Notes: generated from the sequence alone by a model not told the origin. DNA of 38,413 bases from Actinomycetota bacterium (GCA_004366205.1 SIRW01000118.1:1-38413), one strand, 5' to 3'; positions 10,601 to 17,804 are shown, counted from the stretch's first letter. Numbers and translations are program-made.

Positions 10601-12190
10601 GGTGCCGTCCGGGAGGAACACGCCGAACAGGCCGCGGTCGGGGATGGTGCCGGCGTTGGCCACCACCACGCGCTGGGCCCCCCGCCGGCCGCGCAGGGTG
10701 CCGGCGACGCGGTCCCACACGATCCGGGGCCGCAGCTCGGCGAACTCATCGGAGGGGTAGCGGCCCGCGAGCAGGTCGAGCGTGGCGGTCAGCGCGTCGT
10801 CGCCGAGGTCGGCGAACGGCGCGGCGCGCCGGACGAGGGCGGCGAGCTCGGCCAGTGGCCACTCGTCGATGGCGCACATGGCGACGACCTGCTGGGCGAG
10901 CACGTCGAGGGGGTTCCGGGGGTAGCGGGTGTGCTCGATGGCGCCCTCCCGCATGCGCCGGACGACGACGGTGGCCTCGACGAGGTCGCCGCGGTGCTTC
11001 GGGAACACGACGCCCCGGCTGGGCTCCCCCACCCGGTGGCCCGCCCGGCCGATGCGCTGGAGGCCGCTCGCCACCGAGCCGGGCGACTCGACCTGGATCA
11101 CGAGGTCGACCGCGCCCATGTCGACGCCGAGCTCGAGCGAGCTGGTCGCCACCAGGCACGGCAGCGTGCCCGCCTTGAGCTGGTCCTCGACCACCCGGCG
11201 CTGCTCGCGGCTGAGCGACCCGTGGTGGGCGCGGGCCACGGCGCCCGTGCCGCCCTGCTCGCAGTCGAGCTCGTTGAGTCGGGCGGCCAGCCGCTCGGCG
11301 AGCCGGCGGGCGTTCACGAACACCAGGGTCGATCGGTGTGCCCGGACGAGCTCGAGGATGCGGGGGTGCACGGCGGGCCAGATCGACGCCCGCACCGGCC
11401 CGGCGGCCGCCGGCCCACTGACGGGCTCGTCGATCACCTCCCCCAGCCGGCCCATGTCCTCCACCGGTACGACGACCCGCACGTCAATGGGCTTGGACGC
11501 GCCAGCATCGACCACCGTCACGGGCCGGTAGCCGGATCCGTCGTGGCCGCCGAGGAAGCGGGCGATCTCGTCCAGCGGGCGCTGCGTCGCCGACAGGCCG
11601 ATGCGCTGGGGGGGCTCGACGCAGCGGGCCGCCAGCCGCTCCAGGCTGACCGCCAGGTGCGCCCCCCGCTTGGTGCCGGCCAGGGCGTGGATCTCGTCGA
11701 CGATCACCCACCGGACCCCGGTCAGGGTCTCGCGGGCCTGCGACGTGAGCAGCAGGAACAACGACTCCGGCGTGGTGATCAGCACGTCCGGTGGCTCCCG
11801 CCGCATCCGCCGGCGCTCACCGGCCGGCGTGTCGCCCGTGCGCACCGCCACCGTGGGAACGTGAAGGGGTCGACCGAGGCGCTCGGCGGCAAGCCCGATG
11901 CCGGCCAGCGGCGCCCGCAGGTTGCGCTCGACGTCGGCGGCCAGCGCCCGCAGCGGCGACACGTACAGGAGCCGGCACCGCTGTCCCCGCTCCGGCGGCG
12001 GCTCGCGCGAAAGCTGGTCGATGCCCCACAGGAAGGCGGCCAGGGTCTTGCCCGAGCCGGTGGGGGCGAGGATCAGCGTGTGCGCACCGCCGGCGATCGC
12101 CGGCCAGCCCTGCTCCTGGGCGGGGGTGGGTCCCGCCGGGAACGAGGCGTCGAACCACGCCCGGACGGGCTCGCTGAACGGGACCGGCAC
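7637..12190 (-). CDS. lhr: Lhr-type large ATP-dependent DNA helicase
   Basis: A superfamily-2 DNA helicase of the Lhr family, about 1517 aa, which matches the actinobacterial full-length form. Lhr is a 3'-5' translocase linked to DNA repair. Visible motifs are Walker A APTGSGKT (residues 42-49), DEIH in VIVDEIHALAG, motif III-like LSATQRP, VATSSLELGVDMG, and motif VI QRIGRAGHRVGEPSRG. The helicase core takes about the first 850 residues; the rest is the Lhr winged-helix and C-terminal region. The frame is open upstream to 12727, but family similarity starts at VPVPFSEPVRAWFDASF. I use GTG 12190; a GTG six codons earlier (12208) is an alternative. It is downstream of the gene at 12258 and upstream of treT on the same strand. 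The very long plus-strand frame opposite is a shadow. Confidence 0.93.
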   Translation of the reverse strand: MPVPFSEPVRAWFDASFPAGPTPAQEQGWPAIAGGAHTLILAPTGSGKTLAAFLWGIDQLSREPPPERGQRCRLLYVSPLRALAADVERNLRAPLAGIGLAAERLGRPLHVPTVAVRTGDTPAGERRRMRREPPDVLITTPESLFLLLTSQARETLTGVRWVIVDEIHALAGTKRGAHLAVSLERLAARCVEPPQRIGLSATQRPLDEIARFLGGHDGSGYRPVTVVDAGASKPIDVRVVVPVEDMGRLGEVIDEPVSGPAAAGPVRASIWPAVHPRILELVRAHRSTLVFVNARRLAERLAARLNELDCEQGGTGAVARAHHGSLSREQRRVVEDQLKAGTLPCLVATSSLELGVDMGAVDLVIQVESPGSVASGLQRIGRAGHRVGEPSRGVVFPKHRGDLVEATVVVRRMREGAIEHTRYPRNPLDVLAQQVVAMCAIDEWPLAELAALVRRAAPFADLGDDALTATLDLLAGRYPSDEFAELRPRIVWDRVAGTLRGRRGAQRVVVANAGTIPDRGLFGVFLPDGTRVGELDEEMVYESRPGETFLLGASTWRIEQIGFDRVVVTPAPGEPGKMPFWHGDRPGRPMELGAAIGAFVRELRELEPAAAVRRLTGEGLDAWAAENLVRYLDEQAEATGALPDDRTIVVERFRDEIGDWRVCIHSPFGSRVHAPWAMVLRGVLEEQLGQAVELIWSDDGIVLRLPEAVDELPLDAVALDPDTLEDRLLAQVSNSALFTTRFREAAGRALLLPRRRPGSRTPLWQQRQKAADLLAVASRHPQFPVLLETTRELLADVFDVPGLRAVLTGLRSRRIRLVPVDTRDASPFATSLLFGWIAAYMYEYDAPLAERRAAALGLDRQLLSELLGAEELRELLDAGVLADLELELQHLVGDRRARDADEVHDLLRRLGPLTRAEIAQRCRVGAGAGLTAAGAPPGADRHGKAVGVGWVDALLAERRAVEVPVAGEARVAAVEDVARLRDALGVPVPAGVPQALLDAVPRPLDGLVARHARTHGPFTAAEVAARLGATPARVEEALGRLVEQGRLVVGEFRPPEAGGRPGVREHCDVEVLRVLRRRSLAALRREIEPVEAAAFARFLPAWQGVGEGHRGLDAVADAVSRLQGAAVPASVLEADVLPARVRGYAQADLDQLLATGEVVWLGAGPIGAADGRVRLFLRDQVPLLAAALRPPAGDEDRPEGPVHQRLRAHLAERGASFWPELLRAAGAETGATPGSSDGTEVLEALWDLVWAGEVTNDTFAPLRARLAPGRRGGGSRSRPPGRRPRPGRLTRSGPPAAAGRWSLVDPLFEPLPAPTEAVHALCEQLLDRHGIVTREGVLAEGVPGGFASVYPVLRAMEEAGRVRRGWFVAGLGAAQFALPGAVERLRVERAPRRPASGEPTAMVLAATDPAQPYGAALAWPDCPGGRPARTAGALVVLVGGDPAAYLERGGRSLLTFPAGRAGTTAWLDALVALVKDGRLRRLQIARIDGQPAGESSLAPRLREAGFADGYRGLTLRA

Positions 12191-12257
12191 GCCTCCATCC
12201 TCGCCCACCGCGCCGCATAGCGCACGGGCGTTCGGTCCCGCGCTGGGGTCGTGGTCC

Positions 12258-12866
12258 CTAGGTGGGATCGATGCGCTCGCCGTCGGCGTCGAACTCGACG
12301 AGGTTGGTCGGCTCGAGCGCCCGCAGCGCCTCGGCGGCGTTCTCAAGGGTGGGCCGGTCGTCGACGTGGGCGGCCACCGCGACCTGGCCTTCCTTGACGG
12401 CCTCGAACGTGGACTGCCACGCCTGGCTGGCGGGCTGGCCCGTGAAGGCGGCCAGCAGGCCCCCGGCGATGCCGCCGCCCCATGCGCCGCCGGCGGCGAG
12501 GGCGAGCAGGCCCACCCCGAGCGCGGGACCGAGGCCGGGGATGACGAGGGCGGAGGCGACGCCGAGGGCGGCGCCGGCGGCGCCACCGGCACCTGCTCCG
12601 ACAGCGGCCCGCTTGCCGACGTCGCCCGCCATCTCGAGGTCGACCTGGCGCTGCTCGACGCCCGTGGGCACGGAGTGCTCCGACGCATCCTCACCGCTGC
12701 GCGTGAGCAACGAGACGCGGGCGGCATCGATGCCGGCCCGCTCGAGGGCGGTGAGGGCCGCCCGGGCCGTCTCCATGTCCCGGTAGGTCGCGAGCACGTT
12801 GAACTCGGCGAACCGCTCCTGGACGGTCTCGGTGTGGTTCTCGGCTCGGTGCTCGGCGGCGTTCAC
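12258..12866 (-). CDS. Glycine-zipper membrane protein of general-stress type, unknown function
   Basis: A 202-aa protein. Residues about 20-60 form a small alpha/beta unit (FNVLATYRDMETARAALTAL then ARVSLL), as in the 17M-type general stress N-terminal domain. The middle (about 88-145) is a Gly/Ala-rich hydrophobic stretch (AAVGAGAGGAAGAALGVASA, LLALAAGGAWGGGIAGGLLA) that could form a membrane hairpin or glycine zipper. A C-terminal domain follows (EGQVAVAAHVDD, then LEPTNLVEFDADGERI), again resembling a sensory or stress fold. The GTG start has a strong Shine-Dalgarno sequence, GGAGGAG, 7 nt upstream. It is divergent from the DtxR-type regulator. No enzyme motif is visible, and the function is unknown. 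Confidence 0.8.
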   Translation of the reverse strand: MNAAEHRAENHTETVQERFAEFNVLATYRDMETARAALTALERAGIDAARVSLLTRSGEDASEHSVPTGVEQRQVDLEMAGDVGKRAAVGAGAGGAAGAALGVASALVIPGLGPALGVGLLALAAGGAWGGGIAGGLLAAFTGQPASQAWQSTFEAVKEGQVAVAAHVDDRPTLENAAEALRALEPTNLVEFDADGERIDPT

Positions 12867-12873
12867 GGATTCA

Positions 12874-12880
12874 CTCCTCC
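12874..12880 (-). promoter_or_regulatory. Strong Shine-Dalgarno GGAGGAG
   Basis: On the minus strand GGAGGAG lies 7 nt before the GTG at 12866 and fixes that start. It shows that this gene, unlike many neighbours, is translated from a leadered message. Confidence 0.8.
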
Positions 12881-12955
12881 TGGATCGCGTGCTCGCAGGG
12901 CGTCCTACCCGCTCCGCCCGCCCGTCACCCCTCCGGGCCGCGGCGGCCGGCGCCG

Positions 12956-12961
12956 TAGACT
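12956..12961 (+). promoter_or_regulatory. -10 box TAGACT for DtxR-family gene
   Basis: TAGACT is followed by six nucleotides (GGGGAC) and the GTG at 12968, indicating a leaderless message. No iron-box-like palindrome overlaps it, so autoregulation by the gene's own product is not evident. Confidence 0.6.
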
Positions 12962-12967
12962 GGGGAC

Positions 12968-13639
12968 GTGAGCGTCCCGCAGCATCCCGCGTTCGCCGAG
13001 TACTGCGAGGCCATCTTCGAGCTCCACGAGGACGAGGTGGACGTCATCCAGGCGCGGATCGCCGAGCGGCTCGACGTGTCCCGCCCCGCCGTGTCGGAGA
13101 TGATCCGCCGCATGGAGGCCGAGGGCCTCGTCACCCTCGACGGCGCCATCCGCCTGACACCGGCGGGCACCCGGCTCGCCGAGAGCGTGGTGCGCCGCCA
13201 CCGCTTGGCCGAGCGCTTCCTCACCGACGTGCTCGGCCTGGGCTGGGCCGAGGCCCACGAGGAGGCGGGCAAGTGGGAGCACGTGCTGTCCGAAACGGTC
13301 GAGGCGGCCATCAGCCGCCTGCTGGGCGAGCCCACCACGTGCCCGCACGGCAACCCCATCCCGGGGTCAGGCTACGAGGAGCCGGAGCTGGTGCCGCTGG
13401 CGAGCCTGTCGGTGGGCGACGCCTTCACCGTCACCCGGATCCCCGAGGAGCTGGAGTTCACCCCCGGGGTGCTGGAGTTCCTCGAAGAGGCCGAGCTCGT
13501 GCCCGGCCGGACCGGCCAGCTGACGGCGGCCTCGCCGGACGGCACGGTCACCGTCGCCATCGACGACCGCCACGTGGGCATCGGTTCGTTCGCCAGCGCC
13601 CGCATCCTCGTCACACCTTCCGTCGAGCCGGCCGCCTGA
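12968..13639 (+). CDS. DtxR/MntR/IdeR-family metal-dependent repressor
   Basis: Cytoplasmic metalloregulator, 223 aa, with the DtxR layout. It has an N-terminal winged HTH (IAERLDVSRPAVSEMIRRME), a dimerisation/metal domain (HRLAERFLTDVLGLGW, then KWEHVLSETVE), PTTCPHGNPIPG, and a C-terminal SH3/FeoA-like domain from about residue 135. Aligned from memory to C. diphtheriae DtxR, His78, Glu82 and His97 match the ancillary site, and Glu104 and His105 match two primary ligands. The position of Met10 is Glu11, which is MntR-like. The position of Cys102 is Gly101, so a normal ligand is absent and the metal preference is uncertain (Fe or Mn). The next gene downstream is an iron ABC operon whose promoter carries an iron box, so this regulator is its likely controller. 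Confidence 0.9.
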   Translation: MSVPQHPAFAEYCEAIFELHEDEVDVIQARIAERLDVSRPAVSEMIRRMEAEGLVTLDGAIRLTPAGTRLAESVVRRHRLAERFLTDVLGLGWAEAHEEAGKWEHVLSETVEAAISRLLGEPTTCPHGNPIPGSGYEEPELVPLASLSVGDAFTVTRIPEELEFTPGVLEFLEEAELVPGRTGQLTAASPDGTVTVAIDDRHVGIGSFASARILVTPSVEPAA

Positions 13640-13644
13640 CGGGA

Positions 13645-13674
13645 TTGACTTCGGAGCACCGACCTCCATAGGTT
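13645..13674 (+). promoter_or_regulatory. Promoter TTGACT-18-TAGGTT of the iron ABC operon
   Basis: The -35 is TTGACT (13645-13650), the spacer is 18 nt and the -10 is TAGGTT (13669-13674). It is the best sigma-70-type promoter in the window. The -10 lies inside the 19-bp iron box, so a bound repressor would block RNA polymerase. Confidence 0.75.
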
Positions 13675-13686
13675 AAGCCTCCCTAA
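13668..13686 (+). promoter_or_regulatory. IdeR/DtxR-type iron box
   Basis: ATAGGTTAAGCCTCCCTAA matches the mycobacterial IdeR consensus TTAGGTTAGGCTAACCTAA at 14 of 19 positions, with the outer half-sites TAGGTTA and CCTAA intact. It covers the -10 of the iron transporter promoter, and the DtxR-family gene ends 29 bp upstream. Iron-dependent repression is the natural reading. Confidence 0.75.
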
Positions 13687-13716
13687 CACCGTCCGGTTCA
13701 CCATGCGGAGGCCCAA

Positions 13717-14772
13717 TTGCGCCGATCCTCACTCTTCGTCCTGCTCGCCGGGCTCGCCCTCCTGGGCGCGGCGTGCGGCAACGACCAGCAGCCCGCCGTC
13801 ACCGGCGACCGTCCCACGACCACGACCGCCCCCGAGGGCGGGCCCGGCGGTTCGATCACCGTGTACTCGGGCCGCTCCGAGGAGCTGGTCGGCCCGATCA
13901 TCGACCGCTTCCGGGAGGCCACCGGCATCGACGTCGAGGTCCGCTACGGCGACACCGCCGAGATGGCGGCGCTCATCCTCGACGAGGGCGACCGCTCCCC
14001 CGCCGATGTGTTCTTCGGCCAGGACGCCGGCGCCCTCGGCGCCCTCGCCGCCGCCGGCCGCTTCGTCGAGCTCGACGACGACCTGCTCGAGCGCGTCGAC
14101 GCCTCGTTCCGCTCCCCCGACGGGACCTGGGTCGGCGTCTCGGGCCGGGCCCGCACCGTCGTGTACAACACCGACCGACTGAGCGAGGACGACCTGCCCG
14201 ACTCGATCCTCGACTTCACGAGCCCTGAGTGGCGGGGCCGTCTCGGGTGGGCCCCGACCAACGGGTCGTTCCAGTCCTTCGTCACCGCGCTGCGCGTCCT
14301 CGTGGGCGAGGACGGCGCCCGGTCCTGGCTCGAGGGCATCGCCGCCAACGAGCCGGCGGTCTACGAGCGCAACACCGCCATCGTCGAGGCGGTGGCCGCC
14401 GGCGAGATCGACGCCGGGTTCGTGAACCACTACTACCTGTACCGCTACCTGGCGGAGAACCCCGACTTCCCGGCCGCCAACAAGTTCTACACCGACGGCG
14501 ACCCCGGTGCGCTCATCAACGTGGCCGGCGTCGGCATCCTCGGCTCCAGCGACAACCAGGAGGCGGCGCGGGCGTTCGTGGACTTCCTGCTCGACCGGGA
14601 GGCCCAGGAGTACTTCGCCTCCGAGACGTTCGAGCTCCCGCTCGTGGAGGGCGTCGAGCCCGACGAGGCGCTGCCCGACATCGAGCAGTTCCGCCTGCCC
14701 GACATCGACCTCAACCAGCTGTCGGACCTGGAGGGCACGCTGCGGCTGCTGAACGACGTGGGCGTGCTCTGA
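13717..14772 (+). CDS. Fe(III) ABC transporter substrate-binding lipoprotein (FbpA-like)
   Basis: Membrane-anchored binding protein that captures ferric iron for import, 351 aa. The signal peptide ends in lipobox LLGAAC with Cys20, followed by a Thr/Pro-rich linker (about 22-45). The mature domain starts ITVYSGRSEELV, as in FbpA/FutA proteins. GFVNHYYLYRY holds the paired tyrosines that bind Fe(III) in this family. The start is TTG at 13717: GGAGG ends 5 nt before it and no in-frame ATG fits. It lies directly downstream of the iron-box promoter and 4 bp upstream of the permease gene. Binding of another metal or anion is possible, but the iron box favours iron. Confidence 0.9.
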   Translation: MRRSSLFVLLAGLALLGAACGNDQQPAVTGDRPTTTTAPEGGPGGSITVYSGRSEELVGPIIDRFREATGIDVEVRYGDTAEMAALILDEGDRSPADVFFGQDAGALGALAAAGRFVELDDDLLERVDASFRSPDGTWVGVSGRARTVVYNTDRLSEDDLPDSILDFTSPEWRGRLGWAPTNGSFQSFVTALRVLVGEDGARSWLEGIAANEPAVYERNTAIVEAVAAGEIDAGFVNHYYLYRYLAENPDFPAANKFYTDGDPGALINVAGVGILGSSDNQEAARAFVDFLLDREAQEYFASETFELPLVEGVEPDEALPDIEQFRLPDIDLNQLSDLEGTLRLLNDVGVL

Positions 14773-14776
14773 GGCC

Positions 14777-16444
14777 GTGGCGGTACGGCTCGGTCGCCCC
14801 CGCCCCCGGGCCCCGGTGGCGCTGGCGCTGGGGCTGGCGGTGGCGACCGCGGCCGTGCTGCCGGCGGCCTACCTCGTCGTGCGCGCCGCTGAGGTCGGCG
14901 GCGACCGCATCCTCGAGATCCTCACCGCCCGCCGCACGGTCGAGCTGCTGGTGCGCACGAGCGGCCTCGCCGTGGCCGTCACCGGGGCGTCGGTGCTGAT
15001 CGCCGTCCCTCTCGCGTGGTTGACGGTGCGGTCGGACCTGCCCGCTCGGCGGATCTGGGTCGTGCTGACGGCGCTGCCCCTCGCCATCCCGACCTACGTC
15101 GGCGGCTTCGCCTTCGTCGCCGCCCTCGGGCCGCGCGGCATGGTCCAGAGCTGGCTCGAGCCGCTCGGCGTGGAGCGCCTCCCGTCGATCTACGGGTTCC
15201 CGGGGGCGTTCCTCGTGCTCACGCTCTTCAGCTACCCCTACGTGCTCTTGACGGTGCGGGCCGCGCTGCGCCGCCTCGACCCCGGCATGGAGGAGGCCAG
15301 CCGCATCCTCGGGCACGGCTCGTGGGCGACGTTCCTGCGCGTCACGCTCCCGCAGCTGCGGCCCTCGATCGCCGCCGGCAGCCTGCTCGTCGCCCTCTAC
15401 ACGCTGTCGGACTTCGGCGCCGTGTCGCTCCTGCGCTTCGACTCGTTCACCCGGGCGATCTTCGTGCAGTACCGCGGGGCCATCGACCGCTCGGGCGCGG
15501 CCGTGCTCGGCCTCGTCCTCGTCGCCCTCACCATCGCCGTGCTGGCCGGCGAGACCCGGGCGCGGGGCCGGGCGACCTACCACCGGCTCCACGCCGGCGG
15601 CGCCCGGGCGGCGCCGGTGGTGCGCCTCGGCGCGTGGCGCTGGCCGGCCGCTGGCGCCTGCGCCCTGCTGGTCGGCATCGCCCTGGTGCTGCCGATGGGC
15701 GTGATCGTGTACTGGCTCCAGCGGGGCCTGGCGGCGGGCGAGCCGCTCCGGCTCACCTTCGGCCTCGCCGGCAACAGCCTGCAGGCCGCCGCCCTGGGGG
15801 CGCTGGCGGCGGTGGCGGCCGCGTGGCCGGTCGCCGTCCTCTCGGTGCGCCACCCCGGCCGGCTGTCGAGCCTGATCGAGCGGGCCACCTACACCGGCTA
15901 CGCCCTGCCCGGGATCGTCGTCGCCCTCGCCCTGGTGTTCTTCGGCATCCGCGTCGTGCCGGCGCTGTACCAGACCCGCACGATGCTGGCCTTCGCCTAC
16001 ATGGTGCTGTTCCTGCCTCAGGCGGTGGGCGCGATCCGCTCCAGCCTCCTGCAGGTGAACCCGTCGCTGGAGGAGGCCGCCCGCCTGCTCGGTGACCGGC
16101 CGCTCACCACGCTGCGGCGCGTGGTGCTGCCGCTCACCCGGCCCGGCGTGCTCGCCGGCGGCGCGCTCGTGTTCCTCACGGCCATGAAGGAGCTGCCCGC
16201 CACCCTGCTGCTCGCCCCCACGGGCTACTCGACGCTCGCCACCCAGGTCTGGAACGCCACCGTCGAGGCGTTCTTCGGCCGGGCGGCGGCACCGGCCCTG
16301 GCGCTGGTGCTGCTCTCGACGCTGCCGATGGCGCTGCTCGTGCTGCGCGAGCGCGACGGCGAGCTCGACACCGACCGGGACCGCGACCGGGAGCGGGCCG
16401 CCGAGCTGCCCGAGGAGGATCGGGTGCCGGTCGCCCCCGGCTGA
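14777..16444 (+). CDS. Fe(III) ABC transporter permease with two fused transmembrane domains (FbpB-like)
   Basis: Inner-membrane permease of 555 aa. It contains two six-helix halves in one chain, as in FbpB/SfuB. Each half has an EAA loop for docking the ATPase: EEASRILGHGSWATFLRVTL in the first half and EEAARLLGDRPLTTLRRVVL in the second. The N-terminus is basic and leads into a hydrophobic helix; the C-terminus ends in a charged tail rich in Asp, Arg and Glu. The GTG at 14777 follows the binding-protein stop by 4 bp, and GAGG overlaps that stop, so the two genes are one operon. The expected ATPase gene is not next in the operon but faces it on the other strand, with only 5 bp between the two stops. 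Confidence 0.92.
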   Translation: MAVRLGRPRPRAPVALALGLAVATAAVLPAAYLVVRAAEVGGDRILEILTARRTVELLVRTSGLAVAVTGASVLIAVPLAWLTVRSDLPARRIWVVLTALPLAIPTYVGGFAFVAALGPRGMVQSWLEPLGVERLPSIYGFPGAFLVLTLFSYPYVLLTVRAALRRLDPGMEEASRILGHGSWATFLRVTLPQLRPSIAAGSLLVALYTLSDFGAVSLLRFDSFTRAIFVQYRGAIDRSGAAVLGLVLVALTIAVLAGETRARGRATYHRLHAGGARAAPVVRLGAWRWPAAGACALLVGIALVLPMGVIVYWLQRGLAAGEPLRLTFGLAGNSLQAAALGALAAVAAAWPVAVLSVRHPGRLSSLIERATYTGYALPGIVVALALVFFGIRVVPALYQTRTMLAFAYMVLFLPQAVGAIRSSLLQVNPSLEEAARLLGDRPLTTLRRVVLPLTRPGVLAGGALVFLTAMKELPATLLLAPTGYSTLATQVWNATVEAFFGRAAAPALALVLLSTLPMALLVLRERDGELDTDRDRDRERAAELPEEDRVPVAPG

Positions 16445-16449
16445 TCCAC

Positions 16450-17544
16450 TCAGGACCGGGCGAGGGGGACGGTGGCGGCGACGTTGCCGCCCCGCACCCC
16501 GAGGGGGTGGCCGTAGGCCTGGGTGGGGCCGCCGGCGTAGCGGACCCGCACACGGTCGCCCCGGCGGAACCGGGGCTCGGCGGCGACGCGCACGCGCAGG
16601 CCGAACCCGTCGTCGAGGCGGACGAAGTACATCGAGTCATGTCCGTAGAACTCGAGGAGCTCGACGACGCCGTCGTCGCCCTCCTCGACGGCGAGCACCT
16701 CGGGGCGGAGCATGACGTCGACGGGACCTGTGGCGTCGGCGACGAGCGGGACGGCACCGATGCGGGTGTGGACCGAGCGCCCGCAGGCCTCGCCCGACAG
16801 CAGGTTGGCGTCACCGACGAACGTGGCCACCCACGGGCTCGTGGGCCGGGCGTACAGATCGCCGGGCGGCGCCTGCTGCACGATGCGGCCCTTGTGCATG
16901 ACGGCGACCTCGTCGCCCAGCACGAAGGCCTCCTCCTGGTCGTGGGTGACGAACACGGTCGTGATGGCGAGCTCCACCAAGAGGCGGTGCACCTCGGACC
17001 GCACAGCCGCCCGCAGCGAGGTGTCGAGGTTGGAGAACGGCTCGTCGAGCAGGAGCACCGACGGGCGGGGTGCGAGCGCCCGGGCCAGCGCGACCCGCTG
17101 CTGCTGGCCCCCGGACAGCGTGCCCGGCATGCGGTCGCCGAGGCCGGCGAGCCCGACGAGCTCGAGCGTCTCCTCGACGCGGCCCGAGCGGCGCTCGCGG
17201 CGCGGCAGGCCGTAGCCGACGTTGCCGGCGACGGTGAGGTGGGGGAACAGCGCCCAGTCCTGGAACACCATGCCCACCCGGCGGCGCTCGGGGGCCACCC
17301 AGCTGCCGGGGCCGGCGAGGATGCGGTCGCCGACGCGGATCTCGCCCTCGTCGGCCCGGTCGAGGCCGGCGACCAGGCGCAGGAGGGTGGTCTTGCCGCA
17401 GCCGCTGGGTCCGAGGAGGGCGACCACCCGCCCGGGGGCGACGTCGAGCTCCACCTCGCGCAGCACCGGTGTCGCCCCGAAGCGCTTCGACACACCTCGG
17501 ACGCTGATCCCTTCGGTCGGGCCGGCCGATCGCTCGATGTTCAC
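16450..17544 (-). CDS. Fe(III) ABC transporter ATP-binding protein (FbpC-like)
   Basis: Cytoplasmic ATPase of the importer, 364 aa. It has Walker A GPSGCGKT (45-52), Q-loop MVFQDWALFPH, signature LSGGQQQRVALARAL, Walker B VLLLDEPFSNLD, switch VFVTHDQEEAF, and a C-terminal TOBE-like region (from about 240, including MLRPEVLAVEE). Length and layout match FbpC/PotA-type ATPases. It is the natural partner of the binding protein and permease but is transcribed convergently from its own promoter. The GTG at 17544 is preceded at 8 nt by TAGCGT. A 12/19 iron-box-like sequence overlaps the start codon, so shared iron control is possible but weakly supported. It is divergent from the small metal-binding protein gene. 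Confidence 0.92.
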   Translation of the reverse strand: MNIERSAGPTEGISVRGVSKRFGATPVLREVELDVAPGRVVALLGPSGCGKTTLLRLVAGLDRADEGEIRVGDRILAGPGSWVAPERRRVGMVFQDWALFPHLTVAGNVGYGLPRRERRSGRVEETLELVGLAGLGDRMPGTLSGGQQQRVALARALAPRPSVLLLDEPFSNLDTSLRAAVRSEVHRLLVELAITTVFVTHDQEEAFVLGDEVAVMHKGRIVQQAPPGDLYARPTSPWVATFVGDANLLSGEACGRSVHTRIGAVPLVADATGPVDVMLRPEVLAVEEGDDGVVELLEFYGHDSMYFVRLDDGFGLRVRVAAEPRFRRGDRVRVRYAGGPTQAYGHPLGVRGGNVAATVPLARS

Positions 17545-17558
17545 CGCACCTAACGCTA
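17535..17558 (-). promoter_or_regulatory. -10 box TAGCGT and weak iron-box-like sequence before the ABC ATPase gene
   Basis: On the minus strand TAGCGT (17558-17553) lies 8 nt before the GTG. Starting at 17553, the strand reads TTAGGT with a poorly conserved second half; the 19-mer matches the IdeR consensus at 12 positions. A 12-bp near-palindrome, CCTAACGCTAGG, spans 17549-17560. The box assignment is tentative. Confidence 0.35.
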
Positions 17559-17590
17559 GGGGGAGCGGTGGCCTGCGGCAAAGTGCGGGG

Positions 17591-17596
17591 TACGGT
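17591..17596 (+). promoter_or_regulatory. -10 box TACGGT for HMA-domain gene
   Basis: TACGGT precedes the ATG at 17604 by 7 nt and picks this start over an in-frame upstream GTG. Probably leaderless. Confidence 0.55.
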
Positions 17597-17603
17597 CGCC
17601 CGC

Positions 17604-17804
17604 ATGGAACGGACCTACTCGGTGCCAGGGATCAGCTGCGGTCACTGCAAGGCCGCCATCGAGTCGGAGGTCGGCCAGGTGGCCGGCGTCGAGCGCGTCG
17701 AGGTCGACGTCGACGCCCGTACCGTCGTCGTGGTGGGTGACGCCGACGACGCCGCCGTGCGAGCCGCCATCGACGAGGCCGGCTACGAGGTCGCCCCCGC
17801 CTGA
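17604..17804 (+). CDS. Heavy-metal-associated (HMA) domain protein, CopZ-like
   Basis: A free-standing 66-aa ferredoxin-like HMA domain. The metal site is GISCGHC near residues 9-15 (CxxC); the Ile in place of the usual Met of GMTC is a common variation. The strands and helices follow the standard pattern (YSVPGISCGHCKAAIE, VERVEVDVDARTVVV, IDEAGYEV). Such proteins carry Cu(I) or similar ions to P-type ATPases or regulators. No copper ATPase or CsoR-type gene is in the window, so its partner is unknown. It is divergent from the iron ABC ATPase (59 bp apart), and its last 22 bp overlap the 3' end of the convergent helD-like gene. Confidence 0.88.
   Translation: MERTYSVPGISCGHCKAAIESEVGQVAGVERVEVDVDARTVVVVGDADDAAVRAAIDEAGYEVAPA

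Noticed and set aside
8204-12220. Plus-strand open frame of 1338 codons
   Set aside because: It is antisense to the well-supported lhr gene and has shadow composition. Its length reflects extreme third-position GC, not selection.
12191-12727. N-terminal extension of the lhr frame up to 12727
   Set aside because: The extra 179 residues are low-complexity shadow of the 12258-12866 gene on the same strand in another frame. Lhr similarity begins at 12190.
16445-16449. Terminator between the convergent permease and ATPase genes
   Set aside because: Only 5 bp separate the stops, and no clear hairpin was seen across the junction.
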